DNA of 64,000 nt from Cyanobacterium stanieri LEGE 03274 (GCF_015207825.1 NZ_JADEWC010000007.1:56124-120123); one strand, 5' to 3'; positions 1 through 9,459 are shown, numbered from the stretch's first letter. Translations and numbers: made by a program. The notes: a model not told the origin generated them from the letters alone.

Positions 1-841
1 ATAATACTTCTTCGTTTCGTCCTTCTAGTTTCAGTTGTTGGGCAAATTCATCCATTAATTCCATGTGAATTTCGAGGATTTGTGATACGGATAAATCTGC
101 AAAAAAACATTGATTAACGAATTGATCTATTAGTTGATTTACTTCGTTTTCTTCGCCAAAATAAAGGATGATCACTTCTCTATATTGACTAGCTAATTGT
201 CCTAGACATTCTTGACGTTCTTCGGGGGTTAAATTACGATAAAAGTATTCTGGATTACGGTTGTAATAAATCCCTAGGTATCCTAGCCTTTCTTTGAGTT
301 TTGAGGCTAATCTTCTTTGTTGTAGTAGTAGAAAGTTTTGTCTTTCTTCGCTTTTTGGGGGGGGGCTGGTTTGTTTTTCACTGACAGCGCAACTGGGGGC
401 GAGGTAGAGGAATTGGGTGATGGCTTTATCTACATGGATGGTGATGTTTTTGATTTGTTCTGGTTTAATTTTGATTTCACCGACATGATAAATGATGGAG
501 AGGTTTTGTTTGGGGGGAATTTCTTGGGTTAAGTCTGTTTGATATTCGGCTTCTTCGATGGGGTAGTCTGGTGATTCGATGATAACGGCGGGTAGTAGTA
601 GCCCTTCTTCATAGAGGTTATTAATGATGTGGTGGCTAGTATCGTTGTATAGGATAACGAGACAGTCTATTTTTTCTTTATTTTCAATAATGAAGTGGTT
701 AAATTCGGTGTCGGATTCTATGATATGGAGGTAGTGGCGATCGCTCGATTCAACTACACCATCATCCTTGAGCCATTTTGTAACGGACTCACTGACGGCG
801 GAATCTGGGGCAAAAATACAGATATATAATCGAGAAGACAA
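1..841 (-). CDS. kaiA: Circadian clock protein KaiA, C-terminus cut by window edge
   Basis: KaiA stimulates KaiC autophosphorylation in the cyanobacterial clock by binding the KaiC A-loop through its C-terminal helical domain. Reading leftward from 841 gives about 280 codons. The N-terminal pseudo-receiver region begins SSRLYICIFAPDSAVSES, followed by a Pro-rich linker. The helical domain includes LLLQQRRLASKLKERLGYLG and FFADLSVSQILEIHMELMD, both close to Synechocystis KaiA as I remember it. KaiA is usually about 300 residues, so about 20 are missing beyond base 1. An in-frame TAA lies just upstream of 841 and there is no in-frame ATG nearby, so the start is almost certainly TTG (839-841). 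A run of nine G on the plus strand (357-365) encodes Pro-Pro-Pro in the linker; the frame is intact across it. kaiBC would be expected beyond the left edge. Confidence 0.95.
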   Translation of the reverse strand, partial: MSSRLYICIFAPDSAVSESVTKWLKDDGVVESSDRHYLHIIESDTEFNHFIIENKEKIDCLVILYNDTSHHIINNLYEEGLLLPAVIIESPDYPIEEAEYQTDLTQEIPPKQNLSIIYHVGEIKIKPEQIKNITIHVDKAITQFLYLAPSCAVSEKQTSPPPKSEERQNFLLLQQRRLASKLKERLGYLGIYYNRNPEYFYRNLTPEERQECLGQLASQYREVIILYFGEENEVNQLIDQFVNQCFFADLSVSQILEIHMELMDEFAQQLKLEGRNEEVL

Positions 842-869
842 AGGATTTTAAGGGGTAAACGGATTAATA

Positions 870-875
870 ATTATA
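870..875 (-). promoter_or_regulatory. kaiA: Candidate -10 box of kaiA
   Basis: The minus strand reads TATAAT here, about 30 nt upstream of the TTG start. I see no convincing -35 hexamer. It fits a short leader for kaiA, but AT-rich sequence makes chance matches common. Confidence 0.3.
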
Positions 876-956
876 ATACTTTACCTATATGGTAGCTTGA
901 GAATTGATTAATAATCAATGGAAACAAAAAATAGTTTCATCTAGTGGTTAACATTC

Positions 957-1292
957 AATAACCTTTGTTCGGGATTTGTCAGTATGATCTTAGCTTACAG
1001 GTTGCAGGTGGTAGATACGTACCATCGTACGTCCGTACAGGTTTAAAATACGAGCAACCTTATCAGTTTATTTTAAAGAACCAAATACCAAAAAATTTAT
1101 TAATACTAAATCCGATTTTATAATCACTGGCCTTGCAATAAATTACAAGGCTAACAATTGAGCGTTCAATAAATTGAACTAAGATGTACTTTGATTGACT
1201 GATTCAGTATAAAATACAGTTTCGGTAAATTCTTGAGCCTAACACCTGATACCTTGACAAGACTATAAAACTTTATCCCGACCTCAAATTAC
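957..1292. repeat. Gap with a degenerate mobile-element-like repeat (TCGGGAT-ended type)
   Basis: No gene is visible between fabD and kaiA. The gap begins with TAACCTTTGTTCGGGAT (959-975). It ends with the inverted, diverged copy ATCCCGACCTCAAATTA (1275-1291), two bases from the fabD stop codon. The left half, including a CGTACC-TACG-type inverted repeat and GTCCGTACAGG, is repeated at 34021-34080. A second segment (1135-1180) has an imperfect hairpin CCTTG-CAAGG followed by TTCAATAAATTGAACT, shared with the palindrome-bearing repeats at 13.2, 20.7 and 45.8 kb. It looks like an old composite of related elements. Confidence 0.6.
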
Positions 1293-2156
1293 TTACCCTG
1301 ATATATTAGTTAAATTAAGTTCTTTATTGGTGCGTTTTATTAATCCTGTGAGGACTTTACCCGGGCCTACTTCCACTACGTCGGTGATACCATGGTGAGG
1401 GAAATTTAACATGATTTCTCGCCAGCGCACCCCCCCCGTCATTTGGGCAATTAGTCTTTGTTTAATTTCTGGGGCTGAGGTACTAGGTATGGGGTCAACA
1501 TTAGACATAATAGGGGTTGTGGCATCATTAAAGGTAATGGTATCTAAAACTTGAACAAATTCTGTGGCAGCCGATGCCATGAAGGGGGAATGAAATGCGC
1601 CTGAAACGTTGAGTTCAACTGCTTTTTTAGCTTGTACCTGTTCTAATACTTGGTCAATGGCTTCTGGTTTACCTGAGATGACTACTTGTCCTTCGCTGTT
1701 ATCGTTGGCAATGACCACATCAGGATTAGAGGCGATCGCACCTTCTAATATATCACGATCAAACTTCATTAAAGCTACCATCTTACCACCCTGGGCGGTA
1801 CTCATCAATTCGGCACGACGTTTAACCAATTGTAATCCTTGGGCAAAATCATAAACCCCCGCCGCATAAAGGGCAACATATTCCCCTAAACTATGTCCTG
1901 CCACCAAGTCGGGTTGTTTGCCTTCTTGTTTTTGTAAATCTACTAAAATACATTCTACGGTATATAAACAGGGTTGAGTATAAATTGTTTGAGAAAGTCT
2001 TTCATCCCCCGCCTCACACACCTCTAACACTGACCAACCAAGGATTTCTTGGGCTTGGGCAAATTTTTGTTTACCGATTACCGTCTCATTTAAAGATAAA
2101 CCCATACCCTGAGTTTGTGAACCTTGTCCTGGAAATACCCATGCGATTTTTGTCAT
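1293..2156 (-). CDS. fabD: Malonyl-CoA:ACP transacylase FabD
   Basis: FabD moves malonyl groups from CoA to acyl carrier protein, feeding fatty-acid elongation in the cytoplasm. The 287-residue protein has the N-terminal GQGSQ motif (residues 10-14), the nucleophile elbow GHSLGEY with Ser89, Arg114 in the substrate-binding KRRAELM segment, the catalytic-dyad His189 in GAFHSP, and GPGKVLTGL near the end. Length and motif order are typical. It is alone on the minus strand; the divergent neighbour begins at 2276. Its stop codon lies two bases from an intergenic repeat end. It shares the malonyl-CoA pathway with accC at 8 kb. Confidence 0.96.
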   Translation of the reverse strand: MTKIAWVFPGQGSQTQGMGLSLNETVIGKQKFAQAQEILGWSVLEVCEAGDERLSQTIYTQPCLYTVECILVDLQKQEGKQPDLVAGHSLGEYVALYAAGVYDFAQGLQLVKRRAELMSTAQGGKMVALMKFDRDILEGAIASNPDVVIANDNSEGQVVISGKPEAIDQVLEQVQAKKAVELNVSGAFHSPFMASAATEFVQVLDTITFNDATTPIMSNVDPIPSTSAPEIKQRLIAQMTGGVRWREIMLNFPHHGITDVVEVGPGKVLTGLIKRTNKELNLTNISG

Positions 2157-2275
2157 TTTATATACTTTTTTTTATAACTGTATCGCTGTGACATTATAGT
2201 TCAAACCAGGGAACAAAGTTAAGCATCAAGACTAAATTGAGATAACCTTAGACTGTAAAGAACAATATTTAACAG

Positions 2276-3025
2276 ATGAATTTACAAAATCAATTTAATA
2301 ATCCTGTCTCTATTAAAATTCCTCAACAAATAGAAGAAGTAACCCTCGGTATTGCCATCCAAAACTTTAACCCTACCATGGTAAGTCCCGAATTTTTACA
2401 GATGGGGGGTATCATTCCTTCAGATTGGGAAGTTGCTCAAAAACCTGTCGTTTCGGCTAACGGCACTCAGATTATGTATAAGAATGGATTAAAAATTATC
2501 GCTCAACGGGGTTTAATTAATTTTATTGAAGGTTTGGCCAATAAAGATTCTAACAATTTGAGTTTTGCTAAGGTTGCCATGGACTATGTGAAAAAATTAT
2601 CTAATGCCCAATATCAGGGTTTGAGTATTTCTCCTAAAATAATTGTTCCTTTGTCGGGGGATGAGGGCGCTGGGAGAAGATTAATTAATCAAGAGTTTCT
2701 CAAACAGGGCAATTGGTCACAGTTTGAAGGGGTTGAACCTCAAGCGGCTCTCAATTTATTTTATAATTTGCCTGAATATAGTTTGGCGGTGAATATTAAT
2801 CCTGCTAGGTTACAACAGTCGAATAATACCGTCATTGCGGCCATTCTATTTGCGGGAAATTTTACCTATAAGTTTGACCAAATCCAGGGGGCTGATAATC
2901 AGTTAAATATGATGATGGATAAGATTAATGGGTGGCAAGATAATTTAAATACTTTTCGGGTGTTGGTGAATGAAAAATTTTTACACCAGGCGATTTCTTA
3001 TCAAGAAAGTCTTTTTGATAACTAA
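2276..3025 (+). CDS. Conserved hypothetical protein
   Basis: I do not recognise this 249-residue protein. It has no signal peptide or membrane segment and reads as a mixed alpha/beta soluble protein, with two apparent halves around residues 15-120 and 125-249. The ATG at 2276 follows an A-rich stretch without a clear Shine-Dalgarno sequence. Its codon use matches its neighbours, it lies divergent from fabD and 168 bp ahead of zds, and it is uninterrupted, so it is very likely a real gene. No function can be assigned from sequence alone. Confidence 0.8.
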   Translation: MNLQNQFNNPVSIKIPQQIEEVTLGIAIQNFNPTMVSPEFLQMGGIIPSDWEVAQKPVVSANGTQIMYKNGLKIIAQRGLINFIEGLANKDSNNLSFAKVAMDYVKKLSNAQYQGLSISPKIIVPLSGDEGAGRRLINQEFLKQGNWSQFEGVEPQAALNLFYNLPEYSLAVNINPARLQQSNNTVIAAILFAGNFTYKFDQIQGADNQLNMMMDKINGWQDNLNTFRVLVNEKFLHQAISYQESLFDN

Positions 3026-3193
3026 AGCTGTCGAAAAATAATGCATTGCTTAATCATGATATTAAATATGATTGAATGATCCTAGTGTTTTATCCCAATA
3101 TAAGGTTTTGAGTAAATCCGCAGACGGTGATTAAGTTTGATGGTTAATTGTTTATAATATGTAAAGAAAAGTTAAGAGTATGATAAAAAAAGA

Positions 3194-4627
3194 ATGCGAG
3201 TTGCCATCGTCGGTGCTGGATTAGCAGGATTAGCCACAGCCATTGATTTAGTTGATGCGGGTTGTGAGGTAGAAATTTTTGAATCCCGTCCTTTTGTGGG
3301 GGGCAAGGTTGGTAGTTGGGTTGATAAGGATGGTAATCACATTGAGATGGGGTTACACGTCTTTTTTGGTTGTTACTACAATCTTTTTGCTCTTATGGAA
3401 AAGGTAGGGGCGATCGATAATTTACGTTTAAAACAACACACTCACACTTTCATTAATGAGGGTGGTAGGGTAGGAGAGCTTGACTTTCGCTTTATCACAG
3501 GCGCTCCTTTTAATGGTTTAAAAGCCTTTTTTACCACTTCTCAGCTTTCGGCGGTGGATAAGGTTGCTAATTCTTTAGCCCTTGGCACTAGCCCCATTGT
3601 GAGAGGGTTAGTGGATTTTGAGGGAGCAATGCGAGATATTCGCAAGTTAGATAAGGTTAGCTTTGCCGATTGGTTTAGAAGCCATGGGGGAAATCAAGGC
3701 AGTTTGGATAAGATGTGGAATCCCATTGCCTATGCTTTGGGTTTTATTGATACTGAAAATATTTCTGCCCGTTGTATGTTAACGATTTTCCAATTTTTTG
3801 CGGCGAAAACGGAGGCTTCTGTTTTAAGAATGTTGGAAGGCTCTCCCCATGAATATTTACATAAACCCATCGTTAATTATTTGGAGGAAAGGGGAGTTAA
3901 GATTCACACTCGCCGCCGGGTAAGGGAAATTCAGTATGAGGAAAATGGTAAGGCTCAGGTTACGGGGTTATTGATTGCTGATGGGGAAAGTGAGGAGTTG
4001 ATAACGGCGGATAAATATGTCTGTGCTTGTGATGTGCCTGGGATTCAAAGATTATTACCTGAGGGGTGGCGCAAGTGGTCTGAGTTTGATAATATCTACA
4101 AGCTAGATGCTGTGCCTGTGGCTACGGTGCAGTTACGTTTTGATGGCTGGGTAACGGAGTTAAATGATCCTCAAAAACGTAGTCAGTTGGAAAAAGCTGA
4201 GGGTATTGATAATTTACTTTATACGGCGGATGCTGATTTTTCTTGTTTTTCTGATTTGGCTTTGTCTAGCCCCGGGGATTATTATCGAGAGGGTGAGGGT
4301 TCTTTGTTACAGTTGGTGTTAACCCCCGGAGATCCTTTTATTAAGGAAAGTAATGAAAAGATTGCTCACCATGTATTAGATCAGGTACATAGGTTATTTC
4401 CTTCTTCTCGGGAGTTGAATATGACTTGGTTTAGTGTGGTGAAGTTGGCTCAATCTTTATATCGTGAAGCACCTGGGATGGATGTTTATCGTCCTGCTCA
4501 AAAGACTCCCATTGATAATTTTTTCCTTGCGGGTAGTTATACTCAACAGGATTATATTGATAGTATGGAGGGGGCTACTATTTCTGGAAGACAGGCGGCC
4601 GAGGCGGTTTTGGCTTCTAAGGGATAG
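3194..4627 (+). CDS. zds: Zeta-carotene desaturase
   Basis: This FAD-dependent desaturase converts 9,9'-di-cis-zeta-carotene to lycopene isomers in the plant/cyanobacterial carotenoid route, at the membrane. The 477-residue protein starts with a dinucleotide-binding motif ([21 protein letters not shown], residues 3-23) and then [35 protein letters not shown] is highly characteristic of Zds rather than phytoene desaturase. The C-terminal FAD segment is [20 protein letters not shown] followed by [10 protein letters not shown]. Length is typical. It precedes a tiny membrane-protein gene, with a terminator-like hairpin between them. Confidence 0.95.
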   Translation: MRVAIVGAGLAGLATAIDLVDAGCEVEIFESRPFVGGKVGSWVDKDGNHIEMGLHVFFGCYYNLFALMEKVGAIDNLRLKQHTHTFINEGGRVGELDFRFITGAPFNGLKAFFTTSQLSAVDKVANSLALGTSPIVRGLVDFEGAMRDIRKLDKVSFADWFRSHGGNQGSLDKMWNPIAYALGFIDTENISARCMLTIFQFFAAKTEASVLRMLEGSPHEYLHKPIVNYLEERGVKIHTRRRVREIQYEENGKAQVTGLLIADGESEELITADKYVCACDVPGIQRLLPEGWRKWSEFDNIYKLDAVPVATVQLRFDGWVTELNDPQKRSQLEKAEGIDNLLYTADADFSCFSDLALSSPGDYYREGEGSLLQLVLTPGDPFIKESNEKIAHHVLDQVHRLFPSSRELNMTWFSVVKLAQSLYREAPGMDVYRPAQKTPIDNFFLAGSYTQQDYIDSMEGATISGRQAAEAVLASKG

Positions 4628-4645
4628 ATTGATTTTTGCTGATTT

Positions 4646-4677
4646 TCCTCCCTTTGATAGGGGGGATATTTTTTTTA
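4646..4677 (+). terminator. Terminator-like hairpin after zds
   Basis: CCTCCC and GGGGGG arms flank TTTGATA and are followed by a T-rich tract (TATTTTTTTTAG). The arms contain a wobble pair. It lies about 20 bp after the zds stop and about 25 bp before the next small gene. Confidence 0.5.
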
Positions 4678-4699
4678 GTTTTTTGGTGAGGATTTGGCG

Positions 4700-4867
4700 A
4701 TGATTAAGGAAAGGGATAAGTATGCGATTTTTTTGGGGATTTTTATTGTTTTAGGGGCGATCGCCCAAAGATATTCTTTGATGTTGCCCCAGTTTTGGGA
4801 TGTGACGATTACTGCTCTTACTAGCTTTTATTTGGGTTACTTAATAAAAAAAAGTATTGCTAAATAG
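4700..4867 (+). CDS. Small two-helix membrane protein (55 residues)
   Basis: An ATG at 4700 opens a 55-codon frame ending with TAG at 4865-4867. GGTGAGG lies about 10 nt upstream and would serve as a ribosome binding site. The product has a charged N-terminus (MIKERDKY), a hydrophobic segment (residues 9-22), a second one (about 34-49) and a basic C-terminus (IKKSIAK), fitting a two-pass membrane peptide with both ends inside. A HIP1 octamer lies within it. I do not recognise the family; expression is inferred from the ribosome binding site and membrane topology. Confidence 0.6.
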   Translation: MIKERDKYAIFLGIFIVLGAIAQRYSLMLPQFWDVTITALTSFYLGYLIKKSIAK

Positions 4868-4911
4868 GATCTGATTAAAAATTGGGTCAGTAGCGTTAAT
4901 TAATAATAATA

Positions 4912-6051
4912 TTAACCATTATTTAATCCCTGCCAAATTTTGTTATATTTAGCCATAACCACCTCAGATAAAGGCTCAATAAAATCACTTTTTGCAAAAA
5001 CTTCTTGACTCATGGTTAACCTATTTTCTGCATTCTCTCCAGACAAAAGAGGGGAATTACCTTTAGTAAAAAAATTAATTCTGGTGGCTGAATCTTCTTG
5101 CCAACAATAATTTATCCAACGATATATTTCCGTTAATTTTTCCTCATTAATATTACTTTCATAGGGATTAACCCACACATCAGCCCAAATACTTGTACCC
5201 GATTGGGGGATAATAGCTTTAATATTTCGATGTTGTTCTAATATGGGTAAAATATCCGTTGACCAACCCACCGCTAACCACGTATCACCATTAATTAATG
5301 GTTGTAAATAATTCGTAGAATTGTAAAACTTTACTTGATTATTAAGGGTAATTAATTCTTGCTTAAGATCACTGATTTCCTCAATATTTTCTGTATTGTA
5401 AGAATAACCCATTTTTTTGAGAATTAAACCAATTATTTCCCTAGGTTGATTTAATAAAGAAATTTGATTTTTTAACTCAATACGCCATAAATCAGTCCAG
5501 TCTTGGGGGGTAAAGCCAAAAGGTGCAAGTTTATCTTCTCGATAGGCAATCATGGTATAACCCCAACGATAGGGAGCGCCCCATATTTGTCCATTAGAAT
5601 CTATGTTACCTTGTTGATTACGGGTTACTAAGTTTTGAAATCTGGGGGGAATTCTATCCCAATTAGTTAAATTATCTTGATTGAGAGGTTTAATCAGATT
5701 TTCTTTAATGGCTAGAGATAACCAATAGTTTCCCAGAGTCACTATATCCGCTTTTTTTATCTCCGATGATGTAAAAGGAAGGGAGGGTAATTGTAACCCT
5801 GATTCTGGTTTGGAAGGGGGATTTTTTCCTTGCCATTTTTGTAGTAATTTATATATTTCCCCGAGGTTTGTTTGGGGCTTAAAGTTAATATTTTTACCCT
5901 GATTTAATTCTTGATTGAAAGCGGTAATTAGTTGCACAGGAATAGAACCTTGAAGCAATAATATTGTTAGGTCATAATTTTGTTGACAACCTCCCATTAA
6001 ACTACTCAAAGTAAGGGCAGTGCTAGTAAGAATAAAGGATCTACGGTTCAT
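4912..6051 (-). CDS. Extracellular solute-binding lipoprotein (PotD-like)
   Basis: The 379-residue protein is a periplasmic binding protein of the ABC-importer type, closest in outline to the spermidine/putrescine (PotD) and iron-binding class. The N-terminus MNRRSF has a twin-arginine-like start, a hydrophobic stretch and a lipobox LMGGC, giving a lipidated Cys22. Later motifs include ADIVTLGNYWLSLAI, WGAPYRWGYTMIAYREDKL and WADVWVNPYESN, as in this fold. No permease or ATPase gene is adjacent, so the transporter partner and substrate are unknown. It is convergent with the small gene ending at 4867. Confidence 0.82.
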   Translation of the reverse strand: MNRRSFILTSTALTLSSLMGGCQQNYDLTILLLQGSIPVQLITAFNQELNQGKNINFKPQTNLGEIYKLLQKWQGKNPPSKPESGLQLPSLPFTSSEIKKADIVTLGNYWLSLAIKENLIKPLNQDNLTNWDRIPPRFQNLVTRNQQGNIDSNGQIWGAPYRWGYTMIAYREDKLAPFGFTPQDWTDLWRIELKNQISLLNQPREIIGLILKKMGYSYNTENIEEISDLKQELITLNNQVKFYNSTNYLQPLINGDTWLAVGWSTDILPILEQHRNIKAIIPQSGTSIWADVWVNPYESNINEEKLTEIYRWINYCWQEDSATRINFFTKGNSPLLSGENAENRLTMSQEVFAKSDFIEPLSEVVMAKYNKIWQGLNNG

Positions 6052-6403
6052 GATTATCTATGATTTCGCCTTTTTATGATAATTTTTAGTGAAATTTGAT
6101 TAGATTTTGTCTGAGATATTGGACGGAAGTTTAAGATTAATTTAGGCTAAAATTGACTAAATATTAAGCTCTGAGGGAATTGTTAAATTAATCAGGAATA
6201 ATAAGACTATTTTAGAAAATGATCTTAGGATAGTTACCAGAGATTATTTTCTAGCTTGTGTGCCTAAACATTTTATCTGAATATGAACGCTATTTTCGGA
6301 GTTACAGGGCCTAATCATTAGCAAGTTTTCATGGGGTTGCCCTGAGTAAATATTTTCAGAAAAATAAAGCAAAAACAGCACTATATATCAAGATATTGAA
6401 CTT
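6052..6403. other. AT-rich divergent intergenic region
   Basis: This 352-bp gap separates the divergent lipoprotein gene and the 6404 gene. I see no open frame, tRNA, strong hairpin or recognised riboswitch. It presumably holds two promoters; AT-rich tracts near 6060-6130 and 6355-6395 are the likely places. Confidence 0.5.
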
Positions 6404-6868
6404 ATGACTGTACAAAGACAAGAAATTTGGCAATTAAACCAAAAAATAGAACAACTGTATGCCATTGTAAAACAATTGGGAAGTCGTATTGGTTGGGAAG
6501 GGGTAGAAGATTTATGTTTTAGTGTTCAAAATAATGAAGATTTTGAATTGGTGAATGATTTTACTGCCCGTCAAAAGGATTTACAGTTACAATCGGTTGA
6601 CTCTGAGGGAGAATTGATTGCGGAGGATGATTTGGAAGTTACTCAGGATAACCATAAAGATATTTTGGTGGATGAAAAAGAAGGTAGTCCAAAAAGATTT
6701 CCGATTAATTCCCTCCCTGAAGATGATATATCCTGCGAAGATCAGGTGCAACGGTTGACAGCGCAATTAACCGCAGCCTATCATCGTATTGCTTCCTTGG
6801 AAGACCAATTATTGGCTAATCGTAGTATGAGGGAAGGTGGACAAAATCCTTTCTATGGCCATCATTAA
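6404..6868 (+). CDS. Hypothetical coiled-coil protein
   Basis: The 154-residue product has no recognised domain. It has an N-terminal helix (EIWQLNQKIEQLYAIVKQL), an acidic, probably disordered middle (about 45-105) and a C-terminal heptad-like helix (QVQRLTAQLTAAYHRIASLEDQLL, residues about 112-137). That suggests a small soluble dimer or adaptor. Its last 60 bp overlap the 3' end of cobT on the other strand, so residues about 136-154 are encoded antisense to CobT. Real coding is supported by the structured amphipathic ends; function is unknown. Confidence 0.7.
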   Translation: MTVQRQEIWQLNQKIEQLYAIVKQLGSRIGWEGVEDLCFSVQNNEDFELVNDFTARQKDLQLQSVDSEGELIAEDDLEVTQDNHKDILVDEKEGSPKRFPINSLPEDDISCEDQVQRLTAQLTAAYHRIASLEDQLLANRSMREGGQNPFYGHH

Positions 6869-7927
6869 TTGCTTGGGAGTGATATTTAAAAGATGAGAGG
6901 CGATCGCACTTCCCCCAGCCCCTACCCCCTCTTTAACAAAGCCACGCTCATAACACTGTAAACTAGGATAACGGGAATTAGTAAAATTTAAGTCAGTGGC
7001 ACAGAGGGGAACATCTCCCACCATCTTCGCTAAACTAACCGTATCCCCCGTATCATCTTCGGCCACCCAACGGGTAGTACCCACCACAATATTATCTAAA
7101 TCCGTAGCAGGATAAAAACCCCCTTTAATGGCACGAATTAAGGCATATACCGCCAACATTTGCGTACCCCCTGCCAACATTACCCCCACCCTCTTAGAAG
7201 CAGAAGAAGCCACCCCTGCCACAAAAATCTGCATGGGATCTCCGACCCCTGCTACAATGTCAAAAAGAGTGCTAGAACCAGAAAAATGAGCATTTTTTAA
7301 CCCTTTTTGCACCACCTGCCATTTTTGCCCGTGGTTACACACAGGATGACTACTATTAATCATCCCCTGCGCATCCATACCCAGCGCCGTTAACACGGCC
7401 AAAGCCGTTGTCGTACCTGCTACCACACATTCACTGAGAATTAAATAATTATCCCCTGCCTGATTCGCCAATGTTTCCCCCCATTGCAAACCCTTAGTAT
7501 ATAAATCCATCACCACCCCCAAGGGTAAAGCCTTACCTGTCGTCACACACCGTGCCGCCTTTCCTTCTAAATTAATGGTATGCACCGAAGGATTTGCCAC
7601 CAAACCAGCATTAAACACATACACAGGTAAATCAAACATCTCCACCACCGCCCTCGTAATCACCGTAGGAGACACCCCCACCGTCAGAGGAGGAAGGGGA
7701 AAAACAGGATTAGGGCGAACACCATTAACCAAAAATTCCGCATCCGCCAGGGCCGTATAACGACGAGATTCGGGGGTTACTCCAGCCGCAGAAATCCCTT
7801 CTAAGAGGGCAGTCTCAGTAAAGCCAAGGGTACAGGTAAAAATTGGACGACAACCAGCATAACGATTAAGCCATTTTATCCCTCTTTCATAATTATTGTA
7901 GATCTTAATAGCTTCGGGGAAGGTCAT
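6809..7927 (-). CDS. cobT: CobT-type phosphoribosyltransferase
   Basis: The protein is related to nicotinate-nucleotide:dimethylbenzimidazole phosphoribosyltransferase, which makes the alpha-ribazole phosphate of the cobalamin lower loop. The 372-residue sequence resembles the cyanobacterial/archaeal subfamily (TIGR00303 type), with features such as FTCTLGFTETALLEGISAAG, a Gly-rich PLPPLTVGVSP stretch, SECVVAGTTTALAVLTALG and a C-terminal GVGAGGSAIA. Many cyanobacteria make pseudocobalamin, so the accepted base may be adenine; that is inference. Its 3' end overlaps the convergent 6404 gene by 60 bp. It is divergent from accC. Confidence 0.85.
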   Translation of the reverse strand: MTFPEAIKIYNNYERGIKWLNRYAGCRPIFTCTLGFTETALLEGISAAGVTPESRRYTALADAEFLVNGVRPNPVFPLPPLTVGVSPTVITRAVVEMFDLPVYVFNAGLVANPSVHTINLEGKAARCVTTGKALPLGVVMDLYTKGLQWGETLANQAGDNYLILSECVVAGTTTALAVLTALGMDAQGMINSSHPVCNHGQKWQVVQKGLKNAHFSGSSTLFDIVAGVGDPMQIFVAGVASSASKRVGVMLAGGTQMLAVYALIRAIKGGFYPATDLDNIVVGTTRWVAEDDTGDTVSLAKMVGDVPLCATDLNFTNSRYPSLQCYERGFVKEGVGAGGSAIASHLLNITPKQLMMAIERILSTFPHTTISQ

Positions 7928-7957
7928 TTATTTGATGATGAAGAGAAAGACAAATTA

Positions 7958-7985
7958 ATTGTCCATTGTCCATTGTCCATTGTCA
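7958..7985. repeat. Tandem heptamer repeat (ATTGTCC)x4
   Basis: Four consecutive heptamers, three ATTGTCC and one ATTGTCA, lie between the divergent cobT and accC genes. The same motif recurs near 35.2 and 43.5 kb. Short tandem heptamers of this kind are known in cyanobacterial genomes. Confidence 0.85.
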
Positions 7986-8058
7986 ATTGCTTAGTTTGTC
8001 AGAATTGCCAAAAGGTCGTAAGATACAAAGGTTATTAGATTTATGACCCTGATACTAA

Positions 8059-9405
8059 ATGTCGTTTTCCAAAATCTTAATTGCTAATCGAGGCGAAATC
8101 GCCCTACGAATTATCCACAGTTGCGAAGAAATGGGAATTGCCACCGTTGCGGTTCATTCTACCATTGACCGTGATTCCCTCCATGTTAAGTTAGCAGATG
8201 AGAGCGTTTGTATTGGTCCTCCTTCTAGTAACAAGAGTTATTTAAATATTCCTAACATTATCTCCGCTGCCCTGACTAGGGGCGCTGAAGCCATACACCC
8301 TGGTTATGGATTTTTGGCAGAAAATGCCCGTTTTGCCCAGATATGTGCGGATCATCAATTGACTTTTATTGGGCCTCGTCCTGAGTCTATCACTTCCATG
8401 GGGGATAAATCCACCGCCAAAAAAACCATGGAACAAGCAGGAGTGCCTACGATTCCGGGTAGTAAGGGGTTGTTAACCGATGAACAAGAAGCCCTGAGGG
8501 TGGCGGCCGAAATTGGCTATCCTGTGATTATTAAGGCTACTGCTGGGGGGGGTGGTAGAGGAATGCGTTTGGTGCATCAGGAGTCTGATTTGGTGCGTCT
8601 TTTCCACGCTGCTCAAGGGGAAGCGGAAGCGGCTTTTGGCAATGGGGGAGTTTATATGGAGAAGTTTATCGAGTTACCCCGACACATCGAATTTCAAATT
8701 TTGGCGGATAGTTATGGTAATGTGGTACACCTTGGGGAAAGGGATTGTTCGATTCAAAGAAGGCATCAGAAGTTATTGGAGGAAGCACCTTCGGCGATTT
8801 TAAATCCTAAGTTACGCCAAAAAATGGGCCAAGCGGCAGTAAGGGCGGCGAAGTCTATTAATTATGTGGGGGCTGGTACGGTAGAATTTTTGGTGGATAA
8901 GTATGGTAATTACTATTTTATGGAAATGAATACCCGTATTCAGGTGGAACACCCTGTAACGGAGATGATTACTGGGTTAGATTTGATTAAGGAACAAATT
9001 GCGATCGCCCAGGGTAACAAATTATCATTCTCTCAAAAGGATATACAATTACGGGGTCATGCCATCGAATGTCGCATTAATGCTGAAGATCCTAACCATG
9101 ATTTTAGACCAAATCCTGGTAAAATTATCGCCTATTTACCCCCAGGAGGCCCGGGGGTGCGCATGGATTCTTTTGTTTATCCTGATTATCAAATTCCTGC
9201 CTATTATGATTCTTTGATTGGTAAACTCATTGTCTGGGGTGAGGATAGACAGACGGCTATTAAGAGGATGAAACGGGCATTAAGGGAATGTGCCATTACG
9301 GGAGTGCCGACTACCATTGATTTTCATCGTAAAATATTGAATCATCCTGAGTTTATTGCGGGGAATGTTTATACTAATTTTGTTGGGGAACATTTTTTAA
9401 AGTAA
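8059..9405 (+). CDS. accC: Biotin carboxylase subunit of acetyl-CoA carboxylase
   Basis: AccC carboxylates biotin on AccB using ATP and bicarbonate, the first step toward malonyl-CoA. The 448-residue protein shows [14 protein letters not shown] at the N-terminus, the ATP-grasp glycine loop [12 protein letters not shown] (about 158-169), [19 protein letters not shown], and the active-site segment [19 protein letters not shown]. Length is standard. accB is not next to it, as is common in cyanobacteria. The ATG at 8059 gives the canonical [13 protein letters not shown] start. A weak hairpin (AAAGGC-GCCTTT, 9416-9431) separates it from the next gene. Confidence 0.97.
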   Translation: MSFSKILIANRGEIALRIIHSCEEMGIATVAVHSTIDRDSLHVKLADESVCIGPPSSNKSYLNIPNIISAALTRGAEAIHPGYGFLAENARFAQICADHQLTFIGPRPESITSMGDKSTAKKTMEQAGVPTIPGSKGLLTDEQEALRVAAEIGYPVIIKATAGGGGRGMRLVHQESDLVRLFHAAQGEAEAAFGNGGVYMEKFIELPRHIEFQILADSYGNVVHLGERDCSIQRRHQKLLEEAPSAILNPKLRQKMGQAAVRAAKSINYVGAGTVEFLVDKYGNYYFMEMNTRIQVEHPVTEMITGLDLIKEQIAIAQGNKLSFSQKDIQLRGHAIECRINAEDPNHDFRPNPGKIIAYLPPGGPGVRMDSFVYPDYQIPAYYDSLIGKLIVWGEDRQTAIKRMKRALRECAITGVPTTIDFHRKILNHPEFIAGNVYTNFVGEHFLK

Positions 9406-9459
9406 TTTTTGACACAAAGGCTAAAGCCTTTACTACAACATAATTAAGGAAAAAACAAA

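Noticed and set aside
355..366. Possible frameshift in kaiA at the homopolymer
   Set aside because: Translation across nine bases keeps one frame from the N-terminal to the C-terminal domain.
338..532. Plus-strand frame of 64 codons rich in Phe and Gly
   Set aside because: It is antisense to the clear KaiA sequence and is a by-product of its composition.
4464..4703. Plus-strand frame at the 3' end of zds
   Set aside because: It overlaps the conserved Zds C-terminus in another frame and lacks its own start signal.
6052..6403. Cobalamin riboswitch near cobT
   Set aside because: I could not see the conserved B12-box core, and the gap does not lead into cobT.
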